Shown: positions 54,546 to 64,000 of the stretch, one piece after another
Position numbering within the stretch: the first letter of the stretch is position 1
Layout of the letters: every line of letters begins with the position of its first letter
NCBI GenBank assembly: GCA_039707465.1
Contig: CM077648.1
Location: 15,517,119-15,581,118 of the forward strand
DNA length: 64,000 nt
Direction: 5' to 3'
Origin: Rhabdophis nuchalis
Taxonomy: Eukaryota; Chordata; Lepidosauria; Squamata; Natricidae
Notes under the pieces: model-generated
What the model was told of the DNA's origin: nothing
The model's input: only the letters and a program-made list of their open reading frames with translations
The model's database searches: none
Program-made: the position numbers and the translations under genes

Positions 54546-57255
54546 CAGTAGGACATCTTGGATTTAAATTTTGATTTAAAATTGATTGGGCAGAACATGG
54601 AAATAGATTTTGATTTCAGTCTCTTAATATAGCATTTTAAAAATACTTATGTGCTGTGTATCCTTTGAATTCGATGCCAGGGCACTAATCAGTACAGGTG
54701 GCACTTATGAAAAATGCCAAGTAGAATCCTGTGACCGCATCAGATAATAGATAGACCGTAATACTTCCTCCAATTTTTCCACATGTCTCTTTAAAAATTA
54801 ATTCAGGTGGGTGTAGGCCTTTACAGATTACCGAAGAGCATGTTTCTCTACATTTCCATTTATCACTACCAGAATAGGTCCTGAGTCCATCTGAACTTTT
54901 TCCCATGGAACCTAGACCATGATATCACGCCAAGAGTCTATAAAATAATTGCCATAAAGTAGACTGAAATCTGCAGTCCATCGGTGGCGAATGTACGTCG
55001 TGGTGATACACAATTCTACAAAGGTAGCCTATTTCAATAAAATACAACTCCATTCTTTCTGTGAAGTCAGTTTCCTGGTCTACTTCAGAGAGCTGACATT
55101 GCTTGCAGAATTTAGCTTTGAAGCTATAGACACATCACAACATTCAAATATCTTTTCCAAAGCTTTTATTGTTAACCTACCAAGCATTGGTTTGCAACAT
55201 ATTTCTGGATTGCTTTTTTAATTTACTATTGATATTCAAACTTCAAAGGCAGAAACTATCCACTTTTCAGTGAATTATTGCTGCATGCTTTTATTTAACT
55301 ACTAAGGCACACCTGCATTAAAAAAAAAGTCTATCCACAGGAAATCTAAGGGATGATCAGTTAATGACTGAAGAAAATCAATCGCCAGCATTATAATAAG
55401 GCCGTCATGTTTCTCAGAACTCCTACCCTATATTGAAGGAAATACTATGTACCTCATTTCAGTTCTCCCACTGAGTCTTTGATGCAAATGTTAGATCACG
55501 ATAAGGAATATCTTAACCAGTACTATCTTAACTATATCTTTGTTTCTGAGGCCACCAAAGGAAGAGAAAGTGGGTGAGCAAAAGGGAAGTAATAAGGACA
55601 TTTATGCAAGTCTGACCTCATGAAACTGTGGGTTGATCCTTGGGCAGGATTAAAATTCCCGGGGTTGTAGGCAACACAGCAGCAGAGATAAAAGTCCATC
55701 CCAGTCACAAATCCAAGACACGTTGAAGTCCATTCCAAGTGGTTGGCCGCCTTTGGAGAATTTACTCTTCAGATCCAGGTAATGAGATGACCGCATACTA
55801 TTTTAGAATATTCTAACGCAATATATACAAGAACCTTGTAAGCTAAACAAGTATTGCTATCCTTAAATTATTGAAGTTGTAAGATGATGGCTTCTCTAAG
55901 ATAACCAGAATTGCTGCTTAAGGTCTAGGTACTACATGGATCAAGAATATTTACTATGCCACACTATGGTGTTTATTAATCTATGCAAATAGGCAACTTA
56001 AAGTGGTCGCTCCCATTTGTAGATTCTCTTGCCTGCCCTTAGTTATACCTTTTATTTCACATCTCTTCTTTATTTTAGTTCTGACTCTAAACAGACAAGT
56101 GAAAGATTCAAGAAATGGGAGCAAATAACATATAGCACACCCTCTCTAGGACTCAGCCTTTCTAGTACCCAACATCCAGATATACAAGGAAGAAACAGGA
56201 TAGTCAGGGAAGACACAATAGCCTAGTCAAGAAACCATCAATGACACCATACTGCAACCCAAGGGCCAGCTACTGCATGTAAGCAATTAGTAAACGCCAC
56301 TCTACGAATGTCTCCAAGGAGACATCCAAGTTCGCTTCCACTTTGTGGTAGTGCTGTAGGCACATCTCTCGCTTCTCTCCTGTATTATCAGACTCTCTGG
56401 ATAAAGGCTTAGCTAGTTTTTTATGAGGTATTGGCATAGCAACTAGCCCCAAGCAATCCACAGCTAACTTGGTTTATTTATTAAATAAACTGATGGTGTG
56501 AAAGTTATCATCCAAGGATGTCATGATAGTTCCAGGCAAAGCTGCCTTTTGCAATTGACTCGTGGTGATTTTGCCAATGCCGATGGTATTCCCATCGACA
56601 GTACCAAAGGAGCCTGTCACTATTGCTGCTCTCTTTGCTTTCTTTTGTCACCATCTTATTATTATTGTGGATTGCACAGTCAGCCAAATGTTTAGATTGG
56701 ATTTGGCATATTCATCTACCTGTCCAGTTCTTCCCAAGGACCTAGGGTAGGCAGGTGCTGTGGTTTGATAGAGTCTACCACCTTTCAATTAGCTTGTGGC
56801 TCTTCTTGGTCAGTGTGTGGTGCAAACCCAGAAAAAGTCATATTACATGAACAAGTGTCTTATGCAAACACAACCACTGTGAGCAAAAGGTGGGTGGTTT
56901 TCATGGCACTTTTTGGTGATTCCTTTGTATAGTGAGAGGACTAGTCTTCTTGTCCTCTCACTATTCAATCACACAACCACAACAAATGGTATAGTGGCTA
57001 AATTTCAAAACATTGTGGCTAAAAGTCAAAATTGTTAGAGCAAACATACCTCAGGTATTCTGGTTATGCTTTACTGTACTTTTTGCCACCTTTACTCTTT
57101 GGTGGGTATACAGGAATGCATTTTTATCCCCCTCTTATCTCTGATTATTTAGGATTGTGAAAACCTACAGGGACTCCACTGCTCCTTGCTCTAAAATATA
57201 TTTACTGGCTGCAACAATAATAGGCTGAATGTAATGCAACCATTCCTAAACAGCA
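54546..57255. other. mostly unrecognised intergenic DNA
   Basis: No exon supported. 56520-56770 matches the degraded retroelement at 16235-16640. A non-coding first exon for the SPP1-like gene could lie anywhere between here and 61.2 kb, but I cannot pick one. Confidence 0.35.
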
Positions 57256-57312
57256 TAGATGGCTGGGGAATTCTGGAATTCTGGGAGTTGAAGTCCACAC
57301 ATCTTCAAGCTG
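57256..57312. mobile_element. half-copy of hairpin hAT family
   Basis: 'gatggctggggaattctgga...tgggagttgaagtccacaca' is one arm only. Confidence 0.55.
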
Positions 57313-57315
57313 CGA

Positions 57316-57413
57316 AGTTTAGTTTAGTTTAGTTTAGTTTAGTTTAGTTTAGTTTAGTTTAGTTTAGTTTAGTTTAGTTTAGTTTAGTTTAGTTTAGTTT
57401 AGTTTAGTTTAGT
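57316..57413. repeat. AGTTT pentanucleotide microsatellite
   Basis: About 19-20 perfect AGTTT units. Such pentanucleotide tails often mark LINE 3' ends (compare ACTAA at 47475-47500). Confidence 0.95.
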
Positions 57414-57822
57414 TCAGTGTCATTGCACATCATACAACGAAATTAACTGCAATGTTTAGTGTACATTATAACTATAAAAATAAAAACACAAACACACATG
57501 CTTAACCTATTATATAAATGAAATTCAAACCCCGATATTGCATTAATATTAGAATTCAATATAGTTACTGCCCTGGGATAGAAGTTGTTTTTCAGCCTAT
57601 TTGTCGTTTTTATTATCCTGTACCGTCTGCCAGATGGTAATAGTTTAAAAAAAAAAAGGGTGCCCAGGATGAGATGGATCTTTAAGAATGTTTTGAACTT
57701 TCTTAAGGCAGCAGGGGCTATAAAGCTCTTCCAAAGAGGGGAGAGGACAACCAATGATCCTCTGGGCAATGACGTTAACCCTCTTGAAGGTAGAGAAACA
57801 CGGCTATATAATTTTATATAAT

Positions 57823-57900
57823 ACTAGCTATACCCGGCCACGCGTTGCTGTGGCCCAGTCTGGTTAAATGGCCAACCAATCTGTGTGTAGATCTACACCT
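57823..57900. repeat. left end of an unclassified element (ACTAGCTATACCCGGCC)
   Basis: 'tactagctatacccggccacgcgttgctgtggccc' is a motif I know from dispersed animal repeats of unclear class. A possible matching right end is at about 61060-61165. Confidence 0.45.
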
Positions 57901-57934
57901 GCACACATACACACAACCATCATATAAGGTCCAA

Positions 57935-59046
57935 CCTACCTACCTACTGTATTTCTCCCTTTCTATTTATCTATCCCTCTACCTACCTACCTACTGTATT
58001 TCTTTCTTTCTCCCTCTATCTATCTACCTACCTACTATATTTCCCCCCTTCTCTATTCCTCTACCTACCTACCTACTGTATTTCTTGCTATCTATCTATA
58101 CATCTACCTACCTACCTACCTATGGTATTTCTCCCTCTATCCCTCTACTTACCTACCTATTGTATTTCTTGCTTTCTCCCTCTACCTACCTACCTATCTA
58201 TCTACCTACCTACTATATTTCTTCCTCTGTCTATCCCTCTACCTACCTACCTATTGTATTTCTCCCTCTCTATCTATCCCTCTACCTACCTACCTACTGT
58301 ATTTCTTTCTTTCTACCTCTATCTACCTACCTACCTACCTACCTACTGTATTTCCCCCTCTCTATCCCTCTACCTACCTACCTACTGTATTTCTCCCTCT
58401 TTCTCTATTCCTCTACCTACCTACCTACTGTATTTCTTGCTATCTATCTATACACCTACCTACCTACCTACCTACCTATGGTATTTCTCCCTCTCTATCC
58501 CTCTACTTACCTACCTATTGTATTTCTTGCTTTCTCCCTCTACCTACCTACCTATCTACCTACCTACCTACTGTATTTCTCCCTCTCTATCTATCCCCCT
58601 ATCTACCTACCTACTATATTTCTTCCTCTGTCTATCCCTCTACCTACCTACCTATTGTATTTCTCCCTCTCTATCTATCCCTCTACCTACCTACCTACTG
58701 TATTTCTTTCTTTCTACCTCTATCTACCTACCTACCTACCTACCTACCTACTGTATTTCCCCCTCTCTATCCCTCTACCTACCTACCTACTGTATTTCTC
58801 CCTCTTTCTCTATTCCTCTACCTACCTACCTACCGTATTTCTCGCTACCTATCTATACACCTACCTACCTACCTACCGTATTTCTCCCTCTCTGTCTATC
58901 CCTCTACTTACCTACCTATTGTATTTCTTACTTTCTCCCTCTACCTACCTACCTATCTACCTACCTACCTACCTACTGTGTTTCTTTCTTTCTTCCCTCC
59001 TTCCTTCCTTCCTTTTTCTTTCTTTCTTCCTTCCTTCCTTCCTTCC

Positions 59047-59086
<40 letters not shown>

Positions 59087-59165
59087 TGTATCTATCTATC
59101 TATCTATCCATCCACCTACCTACCTACCTACCTACCTTATTTCTCCCTCTCTATCTATCCCTTGG
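57935..59165. repeat. imperfect CTAC/CTAT/CTTT tetranucleotide array, ~1.2 kb
   Basis: Blocks of CTAC and CTAT units are separated by a recurring spacer 'tgtatttctccctct', giving a higher-order repeat of roughly 55-130 bp. Near the end it turns into TTCC and CTTT runs (58985-59087). The 443- and 381-codon ORFs through it are artefacts of a low-stop repeat. Confidence 0.92.
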
Positions 59166-59830
59166 GGGTCATCTAGTCCAACTCCCTGCCTAGGCAGGAA
59201 GTCCTATACCCATGATGGCAAACCTATGGCACGGGTGCCACAGGTGGCACACGGAACCATTTCTTAGGCCACACGAGGCATTGCCCTGTCAGCTTCAGTG
59301 TGTATGTGTGCCCTGGCCAGCTGATTTAGGCCTTTTTTGAGGCTGTTTTATGCCCTCTGGAGGTGGGGGAAGGCTGTTTTCACCCTCCCCAGGCTCCTAT
59401 AAACCCTCTGGAGCCTGGGGATGACGTAAAAAGCATGCCAAATGCAGGGAGTCATGCACATAGCATTATGGATGTGGCACACCTGTGCACATCACCCCTG
59501 CACTCCCCCTGCTTTTGGCACGTGAGCCAAAAAAGGTTAGCCATCACTGCCCTATACCATTTCAGACAAATGGCTATCCAACATCTTCTTGAAGACTTCC
59601 AGTGTTGGGGCATTCACAACTTCTGGAGGCAAGCTGTTCCACTGATTAATTGTTCTAACTGTCAGGAAATTTCTTCTCAGTTCTAAGTTGCTTCTCTCCT
59701 TGATTAGTTTCCACCCATTGCTTCTTGTTCTGCCTTCAGGTGCTTTGGAGAATAGCTTGACTCCCTCTTCTTTGGGGCAACCCCTGAGATATTGGAAGGC
59801 TGCTATCATGTCTCCCCTAGTCCCTGTATT
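59165..59830 (-). mobile_element. CR1 LINE 3' fragment, antisense, with nested hAT
   Basis: The reverse strand encodes DMIAAFQYLRGCPKEEGVKL and TINQWNSLPPEVV. It is interrupted by the hAT element at 59211-59550. Confidence 0.85.
59211..59550. mobile_element. non-autonomous hAT element, GTGATGGC family, 340 bp
   Basis: Starts 'catgatggcaaacctatggc', ends 'gttagccatcactgc'. An exact TSD CCTATACC lies at 59203-59210 and 59551-59558, inside CR1. Confidence 0.88.
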
Positions 59831-60063
59831 TGCTGTCAGATGGGTGGTTCTTCGTTACAGTTTGGTTCAGTTCGTATTAAACAGTTTAAAGCAGTTGCCT
59901 GCCTCCGTGTTTTTACCTCAGAGAAGTCTTGAGCAGTTTTTCTCCCCCCCTCTCTCTCTATGGGCCACCTGGGAGTTTGCTATCCCAGTGCCTTTTTGGC
60001 CCTCAGAGGCCTCTGTATGACAGTTGAAAAGCAGTTTAATGGGCGTGGCTACAGGGAAGTAGC
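59826..60063. mobile_element. LTR-like segment, copy 1
   Basis: 'ttacagtttggttcagttcg' through 'aatgggcgtggctacaggga'. An essentially identical copy is at 60730-60963. LTR identity is a guess from composition. Confidence 0.4.
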
Positions 60064-60730
60064 CTCAGTTCTAGGTTGCTTCTCTCCTTGATTAGTTTCC
60101 AACCATTGCTTCCTGTTCTGCCATCAGGTGCTTTGGAGAGGTGGAAGGGACTTTGGAGGTCATCTAGTCCAACCCCGCTGCTCAAGCAGGAGACCCTATA
60201 CCGTGTCAGACAAATGGTTTTCCAGTCTATTCTTAAAAACACATCCAGTGTTGGGGCATCCATAACTTCTGGTGGCAAGCTGTTCCGCTGGTTAATAGTT
60301 CTCACTGCCAGGAAATTTCCCCTCAGTTCTAGGTTGCTTCTCTCCTGGATTAGTTTCCACCCATTGCTTCTTGTTCTGCCATCAGGTGCTTTGGAGAGGT
60401 GGAAGGGACCTTGGAGGTCATCTAGTCCAACCCCGCTGCTCAAGCAGGAGACCCTATACCGTGTCAGACAAATGGTTTTCCAGTCTATTCTTAAAAACAC
60501 ATCCAGTGTTGGGGCATCCATAACTTCTGGTGGCAAGCTGTTCCACTGGTTAAAAGTTCTAACTGCCAGGAAATTTCCCCTCAGTTCTAGGTTGCTTCTC
60601 TCCTTGATTAGTTTCCACCCATTGCTTCTTGTTCTGCCTTCAGGTGCTTTGGAGAATAGCTTGACTCCCTCTTCTTTGGGGCAACCCCTGAGATATTGGA
60701 AGGCTGCTATCATGTCTCCCCTAGTCCCTG
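60064..60730 (-). mobile_element. CR1 LINE 3' fragments, locally duplicated
   Basis: The same antisense CR1 segment occurs with a 258-bp tandem duplication (60141-60398 and 60399-60656). The whole block also duplicates 59.6-60.06 kb at a 904-bp offset. The 235- and 282-codon ORFs are CR1 remnants. Confidence 0.8.
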
Positions 60731-60963
60731 TATTTGCTGTCAAATGGGTGGTTCTTCGTTACAGTTTGGTTCAGTTCGTATTAAACAGTTTAAAGCAGTT
60801 GCCTGCCTCCGTGTTTTTACCTCAGAGAAGTCTTGAGCAGTTTTTCTCCCCCCCTCTCTCTCTATGGGCCACCTGGGAGTTTGCTATCCCAGTGCCTTTT
60901 TGGCCCTCAGAGGCCTCTGTATGACAGTTGAAAAGCAGTTTAATGGGCGTGGCTACAGGGAAG
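60730..60963. repeat. LTR-like segment, copy 2 (904-bp offset duplication)
   Basis: Matches 59826-60063 almost base for base (one visible difference, 'gtcagatggg' versus 'gtcaaatggg'). Confidence 0.85.
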
Positions 60964-61059
60964 TGAAAGCACATTTCAGTGCGTACCTTTTATTTGTGTG
61001 TAACTTGCACACGACACACGTGTGCTAGGCACAAAATGAGTAGCTATTCTATTATCGGA

Positions 61060-61170
61060 AGTCCTTGGCTACATTGTGTGAAAGTTTGGTGTAAATCGGT
61101 CCAGTAGTTTTTGAGATTAGTGGATTCGTACAAACTATTTTACATTTTTATTTATATAGATTATATATAG
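61060..61170. repeat. right end of an unclassified element
   Basis: 'ttggtgtaaatcggtccagt...gattcgtacaaac' followed by 'tttttatttatatagat' is typical of the right end of the dispersed repeat whose left end is near 57823. The stretch between may be one large composite or two unrelated halves. Confidence 0.4.
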
Positions 61171-61236
61171 AAAAAGTAAGGGTTAAAATCTTTGTAACCT
61201 ACTGGCTTCATTTTTGAACATTTATCCTCTCATAAA

Positions 61237-61314
61237 ATGTTCTACAGGGGATCAGCCACAATGAAAAGCATTGAGATCATCTGTTGCCTTTTCATCGTCA
61301 TCTTTGCTTTAGCA
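61237..61314 (+). CDS. SPP1-like SCPP gene, signal-peptide exon
   Basis: The ATG at 61261 opens MKSIEIICCLFIVIFALA, a strong signal peptide, and the exon ends at the donor TTAGCA|GTAAGT (61314/61315), phase 0. The acceptor is probably AATGTTCTACAG|GGG at about 61248. Counting from the ATG there are 18 codons, exactly as in SPP1 exon 2. By my hand alignment 36 of 54 coding bases and 10 of 18 residues match SPP1, and the bases before the ATG (TTCTACAGGGGATCAGCCACA) also resemble SPP1's (TTCCACAAGGATCGGTCATC). It is secreted-protein-like and on the same strand as SPP1, 12.2 kb downstream of its polyadenylation signal. No 5' UTR exon was identified. It could be a functional paralogue, another SIBLING displaced here, or a remnant. 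Confidence 0.65.
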
Positions 61315-61429
61315 GTAAGTACATTGCCATTTAAAAACAAAACAAAACCCAAGGACAATATATTTGGCATTGGCAGCAGGAAATGCAATTTTTTTTCACC
61401 ATCCCTCTTCTGCTTTGCCTTTTTCCAAG

Positions 61430-61490
61430 GTTGCTCATCCACTGCCAGACAATGTTTTGGAACAGCTAGAAGCAAAGGAGGTAGGTCAAG
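61430..61490 (+). CDS. SPP1-like SCPP gene, first mature-protein exon
   Basis: After a short intron (61315-61430ish) a good pyrimidine tract and acceptor (CTTTTTCCAAG|GTT at about 61430) opens VAHPLPDNVLEQLEAKE, 17 codons, closed by donor AAGGAG|GTAGGT. This is the same length and phase (0/0) as SPP1 exon 3. The segment is mildly acidic but lacks an SxE motif. An ORF reading through both introns (61237-61554) is not the real product. Confidence 0.6.
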
Positions 61491-61499
61491 CATTATTTC

Positions 61500-62445
61500 C
61501 ATAAATCTCTTGGAAGAAATAATAAAGACTGCAAAATATTGCATGGAGAAATAGTCCTCCTCCTCCTCCTCTTTCTCCACCTCCTCCTCCTCCAAGCCTA
61601 TCAGGTTCTTATTTTTGCAAATAAATCTAGGCCAGGTCAAGAAACCCTCAGTTGTTCAATCAAAGGGATCAAAAATGAAACTGAGTAGTTAGGATGAATA
61701 ACAGAATATCAAAAGCCTGTGCAAGTTTCTTTTTGTCCCAAAAAGAAAACCAATAATACTAAGTATCAATAATACAAATATACTAAAGAAAATCAATAAG
61801 TCTTATCCACACAGTATATATAAAACCGAATATTGATTTTTTTCTCCTGTTTTAAGACTGGCAGTGGCATTCTTGCTCAGGAGTCCATACAAACTCAAGT
61901 ATTACCATCATAGAATAAAATATCCTCTTCTGAACTAATAGGATTGGTATGATATTTATCATTTTGAATGCTAATGTTTCTCAAGTAGCCAGTTCACTGA
62001 CGTTGACATTGAGTCTTTATTGATTAGCTCTTGGGCCACATCAAAGTGTAAAGTTCCAGAAACAAATTATTACTAAAATTTGATAAAAGCAATTTAAAAT
62101 GGAATTTGATAAAATATAGTTTTAAATGAGCTTGGAATAAAATACGATTTAAAATGGAATTGGAATAAAATACAGCCTAAAATGAAATTGGAGTAGAATA
62201 CAACAATTTAAGATATAGATAAGTTCAATAAATTTAACACATCCTAAGCAATTCTGAAGTACAACAAGGAATACTAACAGCAATCATTCCAATATTAATC
62301 ATTTGCATTTTATTGTGTTTATGTTTCTTTTTCCTCTTCTTCTTCTTGCTCCTCCTCCTCCCTTCTTCCTTCTTCCTTTTTCTTCTCTACATATAACTTT
62401 TTATTAAAAAAAATTTAAAGGAAGCTAAAAACCAATGCAAGCTAA
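61500..62445 (+). other. unrecognised DNA, presumed intron of the SPP1-like gene
   Basis: CCT microsatellite at 61557-61595. 62090-62175 contains short AT-rich near-repeats ('taaaatggaattggaataaa'). TTC/TCC run at 62335-62385. Apart from the weak candidate at 61857 I see no exon. Confidence 0.4.
61857..61898 (+). CDS. candidate third coding exon of the SPP1-like gene (weak)
   Basis: A strong pyrimidine tract and acceptor (TTTTCTCCTGTTTTAAG|ACT) opens TGSGILAQESIQTQ (14 codons), which would end at a weak donor (CAA|GTATTA), phase 0. Length is close to SPP1 exon 5 (15 codons). Without the donor, a stop follows 4 codons later. Support is thin. Confidence 0.25.
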
Positions 62446-62845
62446 TACAGGTAGTTCTAGGCTTGCAACAGTTATTTTAGTGACCATTCAAAGTTACAAT
62501 TGCCCTGAAAAAAGTGACTTATGACCATTTTTCATACTTATGACCATTGCAGCATCCCCATGATCATGTGATCAAAATTCAGATGCCTAGCAACTGATTC
62601 ATATTTATGACAGTTGCAGTGTCCCGGGATCCTGCGATCCCCTCTTGCAAACTTCTGACAATCAAAGTCAAAAGGGGAAGCCAGATTCATTTAACAACCA
62701 GGTTACTAACTTATCAACCACTGCAATTCACTTAACAACTGAGGCATGAAAAGTGGTAAAATGGGGCAAAACTCACTGAACAAAAGTCTACTTCACAACA
62801 GAAATCTTGGACTCGGTAGCAGTCGCAAGATGAGGACTATCTGTA
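62446..62845. mobile_element. MITE, ACAGGTAGTCCTC family, full length, 400 bp
   Basis: Left end 'tacaggtagttctaggcttg', right end 'gatgaggactatctgta'. Confidence 0.82.
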
Positions 62846-63038
62846 TAAGGGAAGAAAAAGAAAACAAAGAAATCAGAGAAAGCTAAAGATACAAGAAAGG
62901 AAAACACATTTTTAAAAAAATAGGAAAAAAAGGATAAAAGAAAATCTGCCATTCTTTACAGCAGTTATAAATGCAGCTACAAAATGCACTACTTATTCAG
63001 TGCTTACAACATAACTTTGTTCTTTCTATAATCTAACC

Positions 63039-63419
63039 CAGGCATGTCAAATGTGATTTCATTGAGGGCCGCTTCGGGGTTGTGTTTGATCTCATGGGGG
63101 CATGGCCAGCTGGATGTGGGGGGCACCTGTGGTGGCCTGAGCGCTCTGCCAGCAAAAACAAGCTCCTGATCTCCGTTTTCAGCTGGGACAGTCTCCTGCA
63201 ACCCTCTGCTGCTGCGTGCAGCCCCTCCCGATCTCTGTTTTCTCTGGCAGAGGGTTGTAGGAGGCTGACCCAGCTGAAAACGGAGATTGGGAGCTCCGTT
63301 TTTGCTGGCATGGCCACCATGGGCCACTCCTCGCTGTTTCCAGGATGGCCCCACAGGCCAGATCTATAAGCACCCCACAGGCCCGATGTGGCCTGTGGGC
63401 CTTGAGTTTGACAGCCCTG
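63039..63419. mobile_element. non-autonomous hAT element, GGTGTCAAAC family, 381 bp
   Basis: Starts CAGGCATGTCAAATG, ends GAGTTTGACAGCCCTG. TSD ATCTAACC (63031-63038) versus ATCTAAAC (63420-63427), one mismatch. The interior is a set of inverted 'ctccgttttcagctgggac' blocks. Confidence 0.8.
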
Positions 63420-63427
63420 ATCTAAAC

Positions 63428-64000
63428 TGTCTGATCATCAAAACCATAAATCATAAATTCATATCTTTTCTGTTTCACACAAAGAAGTCTATAAAGTCTC
63501 ACCAATAAACTCCACAGTAACCTTGGTTTTTGTGGTACCACAGATCTCCATGCCATTCAAAGCCCAGGTTGTGCACGTCTAACTTCAAAAATGCCTTTTC
63601 CTTCTCAGCAACATTTTTTCATCCAAACCAAGTAACTGCAAGCCTCAAAATGCAATTTCAAGTTCATATAAAATTTTCCTCTTCTTTCTTTTGCATCTTG
63701 TATTTATTTTGTCGTTTGTTCCCTTCCATGCAAATTTAAATAAATCCGTTTGTCGCTGCTTAAATGGTGCAATAGTTATCAAAACAGGTCAGTGTCTGAA
63801 ACAAAAACATCATTCTATGCAAAGCACTCATTTTTATTACAGATATTCTCCCCAGCAAGGACAGTTGCAATTTCTCCTCTATTTTTTTAAACCACATTCT
63901 AGGTCTTAACATAGTTACTTTGAAATAACGTACAATTCATTATTTGTCATAGCAATACCCGGATATTTTACCTTCTACTCAATCTCAAAACTCATTGTGT
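63428..64000. other. unrecognised DNA at window end
   Basis: Acceptor-like sites occur (for example after 63608 and 63841) but none opens a phase-0 exon with a donor. If the SPP1-like gene is intact its large acidic exon must lie beyond 64000. Confidence 0.4.

Noticed and set aside
57845..59267. 443- and 381-codon ORFs rich in YLPTYL
   Set aside because: Translation of a CTAC/CTAT tetranucleotide array, with the same periodic peptide in more than one frame. No gene context.
60036..60924. 235- and 282-codon ORFs
   Set aside because: The minus frame is duplicated CR1 ORF2 C-terminus and the plus frame is its complement.
62421..62450. 10-codon phase-0 exon candidate EAKNQCKLIQ ending at 'cag|gtag'
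   Set aside because: The acceptor has a poor pyrimidine tract and the 'donor' is the terminus of the MITE at 62446.

Overview
The window looks like nuclear DNA of a squamate reptile, most likely a snake. Split genes with GT-AG introns are embedded in a dense mix of CR1/L2-type LINEs, a Bov-B LINE tail, tRNA-derived SINEs, many short non-autonomous hAT transposons with 8-bp target-site duplications (TSDs), Tc1-like and other MITEs, solo LTRs and long microsatellites. The protein-coding signal closely resembles sauropsid osteopontin. The species call is inference from repeat content.

Layout. 1-37.2 kb: repeat-filled intergenic DNA in which I find no host exon. 37.85-49.02 kb: a complete SPP1 (osteopontin) gene on the + strand. 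It has a TTTAAA-type promoter, one non-coding exon, six coding exons (all introns in phase 0), a 333-residue secreted product and an AATAAA signal. 49.1-61.2 kb: repeats again, including a 41-bp minisatellite, 1.3 kb of CTAC/CTAT tetranucleotide repeat and a locally duplicated CR1/LTR segment. 61.25-61.5 kb: two exons of a second SPP1-like secreted-protein gene in the same orientation. Its signal-peptide exon (18 codons), first mature exon (17 codons), phases and donor site mirror SPP1. No later exon is certain, so it is either partial here (continuing past 64 kb) or a gene remnant.

The two genes look like a tandem SCPP/SIBLING pair. SPP1 encodes an acidic, SxE-rich, RGD-bearing matrix phosphoprotein. 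Its exon 4 carries four tandem copies of an 8-residue His/SxE unit. In mammals and chicken SPP1 is the last SIBLING before PKD2, so an SPP1-like start downstream of SPP1 is the most unusual thing in the window.

The transposons are informative in their own right. Many have exact TSDs, several are nested (giving relative ages), one ~135-bp hairpin family recurs at least six times, and some carry GCGCATGCGC (NRF1-like) palindromes. Long ORFs in the minisatellite and tetranucleotide tracts are artefacts.
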